Of a DNA stretch of 64,000 nucleotides, positions 57,255 through 64,000 are shown in pieces. Both the position numbers and the translations under genes were made by a program. Source of the stretch: Spiroplasma endosymbiont of Dioctria linearis (GTDB taxonomy: Bacteria; Bacillota_I; Bacilli_A; Mycoplasmatales; Mycoplasmataceae); contig NZ_OZ034984.1 of assembly GCF_964030865.1 (NCBI RefSeq), forward strand, positions 868,001-932,000. Reading direction: 5' to 3'. Position 1 is the first letter of the stretch; each line of letters starts with the position of its first letter. The notes beneath the pieces were generated by a model. The model was given only the letters and a program-made list of their open reading frames with translations. It was not told the DNA's origin and did no database searches.

Positions 57255-57950
57255 ATGGCTAGAAAAAAAAGTTTTGCTATATTTGGGGCAAACTACTTTG
57301 GTCTATCAGTGGCGCAAACACTAGATGAAAGAAAACAATTAATAAAGATTTTTGACTATGATGAAGAGAGATTAAATTTACATATTAATCAATTTGAATC
57401 AGTTGAGGGGGTTGTATTAGATGCAACAAATAAAAATGCTTTAGAGAAAAATGGTATTTCACAATATGATGGAGTTATAGTATGTTTTGGTGGAAATATG
57501 GAGTCAAGTATTTTAACAGTTTTAAATCTAATAGATTTAGGTGTTGAAAATATTATTGTTAAAGCAAGAGATGAGAGACATAAAAGAATATTATTAGCTC
57601 TTGGACTTGAAGAAGACAAAGTTATTATTCCTGATGTTATTACAGGTAAAATGGTTGCAACAAAATCCTTATTTGATATTGAAAGTGAAGTTCAATCAAT
57701 TGATAATGAATATGTTTTTACAAGCATTACTGTTCATGAAGAAGAAATTATTGATAAATCAATATTTGATGCTGGTTTAGTTTCTAATAAGGACTTTAAT
57801 ATTATTCAAATAAAAAGAAATGGTAAAACTATTTTACCTGATGAATATACAATTCTTAAAGAAGGAGATATTCTTGGAGTATATGCAAAAAATAATGTTG
57901 TAAATGATCTAGTTTTAAAAATTAGAGGAGAGCAAGAAATAGAAGAATAA
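57255..57950 (+). CDS. ktrA: Potassium uptake regulatory subunit KtrA (RCK)
   Basis: A 231-aa cytoplasmic protein with RCK-N Rossmann domain (SFAIFGANYFGLSVAQTL; the usual GRFG is NYFG), the acidic end of strand 2 (IFDYDEERL), GVVLDATN, and NIIVKARDERHKRIL, then a C-terminal RCK-C domain from about 140. It binds nucleotides and gates KtrB, encoded divergently. TATAAT is present about 30 nt upstream and TTGGAG before the ATG. Monocistronic. Confidence 0.93.
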   Translation: MARKKSFAIFGANYFGLSVAQTLDERKQLIKIFDYDEERLNLHINQFESVEGVVLDATNKNALEKNGISQYDGVIVCFGGNMESSILTVLNLIDLGVENIIVKARDERHKRILLALGLEEDKVIIPDVITGKMVATKSLFDIESEVQSIDNEYVFTSITVHEEEIIDKSIFDAGLVSNKDFNIIQIKRNGKTILPDEYTILKEGDILGVYAKNNVVNDLVLKIRGEQEIEE

Positions 57951-57988
57951 AAAAGGTTAACCTTAAAATGTGGTTAACCTTTTTTATA
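57951..57988. terminator. Bidirectional terminator ktrA / gatB
   Basis: AAAAGGTTAACC-9 nt-GGTTAACCTTTT with T-run, between the converging genes; a 12-bp perfect stem. Confidence 0.88.
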
Positions 57989-59420
57989 ATTTTTTTATAA
58001 TTTTTTTTATTATTTCTGTTGCTATTGTAGGATTTACATTACCACCAGTATTCTTCATAAGTTGCCCCATTATTGTTTTCTCAACTCTCTCTGGTCTTTG
58101 TTGATATTGTTCCTTTATCAAATTTAGATTTTCCTTAATAATAGGATCTAAAATTTTTTCAATTTCACTTATATTTGAAATAAGCTTAAGATTATTTTCT
58201 TCTACTATATCTATAATTTCCTTATTAGTCTCAAATGCTATTGGCAATATTGTTTTAACATGCTTTGAGGAAATCATCCCCTCATCTAATAATTTTATTA
58301 TTTGATTAATATCTTGTGGTTTTAATTTTGATTGAGATAATTCAATTCCATCTTTATTTAATAAAGATTTAATATCAGTTAATAAATAATTTGCAATTTT
58401 TTTAGGTTCAGAACCTAATAGAATTGTTTCTTCAAAAAACTTTACTAAAGCTAAATCAGACAAGATGTAATTGGCATCTTCAATAGAAAGACTATAGTTT
58501 TCAATATATTTTTTTCTCTTCTGTGATGCTAATTCTGGAGAATTTCTAATAACTTCTTCAATTCAATTTTTATCCAATTTGATTGGGAAAATATTTGGTT
58601 CTCTAAAATATTTATAATCAATTGCATTTGATTTTTTTCTCATTAAGACAGTCTCTTGAATTGTCTCATCAAATCTTCTTGTTTCTTGATCAACAATCCC
58701 TCCAGATAACAATAATTTTGATTGTCTTTTTATTTCGAACTCAATTGATTTTTTTACATTATTTAGAGAGTTTAAATTTTTAATCTCCACTTTTGAACCT
58801 AAATGTTCATAACCATAAGGCCTTAGTGAAATATTTATATCACATCTTAAAGAGCCTTCATTCATTTTTACATCACTTACTCCTAAAAATAATAATAACT
58901 CTCTCAATTGATTTACATATTCAACAGCTTCAAAGGCACTTCTAATAAGAGGCTTTGAAACAATTTCAATTAGACCCACACCACTTCTATTAAAATCAAT
59001 ATACGTTAATTGATCTTTATGTGTTTGCTTTGCAGTATCTTCTTCAATGTGCAATCTTTCAATTTCAATAACTTTCTTTTCCCCATTCTCTAAATTAATA
59101 CTAATTTTCCCCTCTTTTCCAATAGGAAAAAACTGTTGTGTAATTTGATAACCTTTGACAAGGTCAGGATAAAAATAATTTTTTCTATCAAATCTTAAAA
59201 GAGGATCTATTTGCATATTTAAAGCATTACAAGTAAGTAAAGCTAATCGCACACCTTCTTTATTTACTGATGGCAAAGTACCAGGATAACCCATATCAAT
59301 TTCTGATACCTGTGAATTGGGAGTTTCTCCATAACTTACTGGGCCTAAACCAAACATTTTTGATTTAGTTTTTAACTCAATATGATTTTCAATTCCTATA
59401 ACTACTTCAAAGTTATTCAT
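57984..59420 (-). CDS. gatB: Asp/Glu-tRNA amidotransferase subunit B
   Basis: A 478-aa subunit that activates Glu-tRNA-Gln (and Asp-tRNA-Asn) for amidation. Motifs: FEVVIGIENHIELKTKSKMF, MGYPGTLPSVN, LRFDRKNYFYPDL, and NEGSLRCDINISLRP, with the C-terminal YqeY-like helical tail (EQYQQRPERVEKTIMGQLM). The usual GLE in the first motif is GIE. The ATG at 59420 with AGGTGA upstream is chosen over a GTG at 59429. It overlaps gatA by 8 nt. Confidence 0.95.
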
Positions 59421-60882
59421 TTGAATCACCTACTTGTCTAAAGTTTTTTGCAATTATATTTTCCAAGTATTTTGCTGCCTGTAGTACTTTTAAATCTTCT
59501 TTAGGTTTTGCATTTAAATTAATTCCTATTGGCATATTTTCTTGTGAAACAAAAGGTATTGTAATTGATGGCATACCATTAAAATTTGCAAGAATCAAAA
59601 TATCTTCTGCAAAAATAAATTCTCCATCACCTTTTTGTTCTACATCAACACCATAAACTTGGTCAACAGTTGGCGCTGGTTCAAAAGTTGGAGGCAATAT
59701 TAATATATCAACTTTTTCATATAGTTTTTCTAATGCCTCTACAATAAGTCTTCTAACTTTTTTTGATTTAGCTAAAAGTATCTCTTGATTTTCTGATCTT
59801 AATTGATAACTTCCAATTAAGAATCTTCTCTTAACAGTCTCTCCAAAACCTTCGGTTCTAGAATTTTTTATAATTTCTTTATAATTATTTCCTTTAGCTC
59901 TTAATCCAAATTTAATTCCATCTAAGTTATAATTTGAAGATACTCCTTCAGCAAAAGAAATCATCATATATGCTGCAGGTATTGCTTCAAGTAGTTTCTT
60001 ATCAAAGTCCAACTCAATAACTTCATGGCCCTCCGCCTTTAAAATATCATATAACCTAAGGTAATCTTTTAGAAGTTGACCCTTTAAAAATTTATTAACA
60101 TTTTTGATATAACCAAATTTTATTTTTTTATTAAAATTATTAATATTTTTTACAAACTCTTGTCTATTGTCAATTGAAGTAAAATCTCTTTCATCTTTCC
60201 CATAAGTTGCCTCACATAAATATGTTAAATCTTCAACATTGTTGGTGAAAAAACCTAAATGATCTAAACTAGGAGCATAAGGAATTGCTCCATATCTTGA
60301 AATAGAACCATAAGTTGGTTTGAAACCAACTATCCCTGTTAAACTAGCTGGTTTTCTAATAGAGTCACCTGTATCTCCTCCTGTAGCAAATGGCACAATT
60401 CCTTTTGCAACTGCATAAGCACTTCCACTTGAACTTCCCCCAGCAATTCTATTTTTATCATGAGGATTTCTAACTTCACCATTAAATGAGAATAAACCCG
60501 TTCCTCCCATTGATAATTCATCCAATGCAGCTTTTCCTATTAGAATAGAGTTTGCATTATTAAAGCATTCAGCAATTCTTGCATCATATAATGGAACATA
60601 ATTAGATAAAATTTTTGAACCTGCAGTTGTTAAAATATTTTTTGTTGTAATATTGTCTTTATGAATAAAAGGAATTCCACTTAAAATATTTTCTTCGTCA
60701 ATTTTATTTTCTATTTCCTGAGCCTTTTGCATTGCTTCCTTTTCACATAAAGTTATTAAAAAATTACTATCTCAATCAGCTTTTGATGCATCTAAAACAC
60801 TCTTAATTAAATCAGTAGTTTTTAACTCTTTATTTACTAATTGGTCATGTAATTTCTTTAATGTAGTTTTTTTAAAATTCAT
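59413..60882 (-). CDS. gatA: Asp/Glu-tRNA amidotransferase subunit A
   Basis: A 489-aa amidase that releases ammonia from glutamine for tRNA amidation. The Ser-cisSer-Lys triad is visible as Lys75 (IPFIHKDN), the GGSSSGSA loop (148-155), and Ser174 in GGDTGDSIRKPAS; the family consensus DTGGS is DTGDS here. It is complete, with TGA Trp at residue 37. It starts 1 nt after the gatC stop. Presence of GatCAB implies no separate glutaminyl-tRNA synthetase is needed. Confidence 0.95.
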
Positions 60883-60883
60883 A

Positions 60884-61174
60884 TTATTTAACCACCTTTA
60901 CAACTGTTATGAAATCTTCAAAAGTACTAGGAGCATTTTTAAGAATTTCATCTTTCGATAAAGATTTTGTTTCATCATCTTCTCTCAAGTCCTTTATAAA
61001 AATTTCAAAGGGATAATGAAGTTCTTCAACATTATCAGTATTAACTAGTAAAACTTTTTCAAATTTTTTTAATATACTATTTTCATATTTTAAAATATTT
61101 TGTAATTCTTTTTCTGATAAATCTAACATAGCATCATCTTGAAGCTCTTTTAATAATTCTAAATTAATTGTCAT
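60884..61174 (-). CDS. gatC: Asp/Glu-tRNA amidotransferase subunit C
   Basis: A 96-aa helical protein that wraps GatA and GatB. MLDLSEKELQNILKY matches the usual LAxLxLxxxE-type start of GatC, and the C-terminal belt lies around DEILKNAPSTFEDFITVVKV. AGGAG precedes the ATG, 2 nt after the ligA stop. Confidence 0.88.
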   Translation of the reverse strand: MTINLELLKELQDDAMLDLSEKELQNILKYENSILKKFEKVLLVNTDNVEELHYPFEIFIKDLREDDETKSLSKDEILKNAPSTFEDFITVVKVVK

Positions 61175-61176
61175 GT

Positions 61177-63171
<1,995 letters not shown>

Positions 63172-63185
63172 TAAAATACCTCCTA

Positions 63186-64000
63186 TTAAAAATTCACTCT
63201 TGAATATTTTTTTATAATTACTACATCATTTATTTCTTCAATTGTTTTCTTTGTTCTTATCGCATAAGGCAAAGTATTTATAAATGTAAATAGCAAGACT
63301 ATTAAAACCACTCCATTTGTTTCAAACATTTTTGGATAAAATGTACTTATGAATCTTACAGAAATTGGATTATAGAATGTTAAATAACTAATTAAAAATA
63401 AATCAATAGAGTTCGTTATTAAATCATACTTAATTTTTTTTCTAAAGAAAACTCATACAAATGAACAAGTTAGTAAAGTCATTGATATTATGAAAGTTAA
63501 AAACTGTTTTGCAATATCATTCTTTATTAATGAAGTTCATATGTAAATTATATTTAGAGAGTTATACTCTTCAGATAAAATGTTTTCATTAAAAGCCAAA
63601 AAAAATCCTGTTGATATCATCATAAAAAATAAAGGTACAAATAAAACAGTGAATAGACTTCTTGTTTCTAAAAAAGTTTCGAATTTGACAACAAAAGAAT
63701 ATCTCCTATTCATTAAGTAGGAAGCTAGTAACATAATTAAAAGTATAAATCCAAAAATAATAACCTGTAAATATAAGCTTAAAATAATATTATAAAATAT
63801 GAATCCAATCATGGGAAATATTGCTATTTTTAAAATATCCTTTGTAAAATTTTGATTAAATCTTCTTTGAATTGTAAAAATAAATGCATACAATAAAAAT
63901 AATATTTGATAAGAACTATCTCAAGAAAAGGATATATATCCTCCTAATACAAACCCTATAAAAATTGGACTATACCTTTCCCTAACATTGGCTGTTGTAT
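63186..64000 (-). CDS. Polytopic membrane protein, 5' end outside window
   Basis: The 3' 271 codons are seen, ending SRVNF-TAA 14 nt before ligA. About seven hydrophobic segments (for example YSPIFIGFVLGGYISFSW, IFGFILLIMLLASYL, VPLFFMMISTGFFLAF) are joined by basic loops (QRRFNQNFTKD, MNRRYSF). I do not recognise the family; the layout would suit a sugar-transferase or transporter membrane domain. It is likely in the same transcript as ligA. Confidence 0.7.

Overview
The window is AT-rich and reads UGA as tryptophan throughout: almost every long gene is interrupted by in-frame TGA codons at conserved Trp positions and ends in TAA or TAG. Together with Mycoplasma-type lipoproteins, a fused PotCD polyamine permease/binding protein, no rRNA or mobile elements, and compact minus-strand operons, this points to a mollicute of the Spiroplasma/Mesoplasma/Entomoplasma group, most likely a Spiroplasma. 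The genus is an inference.

Layout. 1-4.9 kb: partial nagB, a hypothetical protein, NADH oxidase (nox), and a divergent one-carbon pair fhs/folD. 4.8-6.7 kb: a 609-aa transporter joining an ECF-S-like N-terminus to an MFS-like half. 6.8-16.4 kb: a tight five-gene minus-strand operon coding for a UPF1-like helicase, a 757-aa unknown protein, a coiled-coil protein, a ClpB-like AAA+ ATPase and an NrdG-like radical SAM protein. 16.5-22.4 kb: ferritin, leuS, and mgtA with a leader ORF. 22.5-23.8 kb: eleven tRNA genes in an order like Bacillus trnB. 24-29.4 kb: potABCD behind a leader ORF. 29.4-34 kb: a membrane-anchored DUF4091-like protein, two HAD phosphatases and thioredoxin. 34-36.8 kb: uracil permease with a leader ORF and attenuator, a small membrane protein and six tRNAs. 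36.9-41.6 kb: an exporter-type ABC transporter and a second P-type ATPase. 41.7-49.5 kb: a four-gene operon of secreted/lipoprotein and membrane proteins. 49.5-51.1 kb: a decayed duplication and a small lipoprotein gene. 51.1-55.3 kb: a 1397-aa FtsX-like permease. 55.5-58 kb: divergent ktrB/ktrA. 58-63.2 kb: ligA-gatC-gatA-gatB. The right end cuts a membrane protein gene.

Two items stand out. First, the five-gene helicase/AAA+/radical SAM cassette matches no system I can name. Second, four transporter genes or operons (the ECF/MFS fusion, mgtA, potA, the uracil permease) are each preceded by a short ORF with its own Shine-Dalgarno sequence (17, 31, 41 and 33 codons). In each case the 3' end overlaps a hairpin: an intrinsic terminator for mgtA and uraA, an SD-sequestering palindrome for the ECF/MFS gene, and a stop-codon hairpin for potA. 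This looks like repeated leader-peptide control of nutrient transporters.
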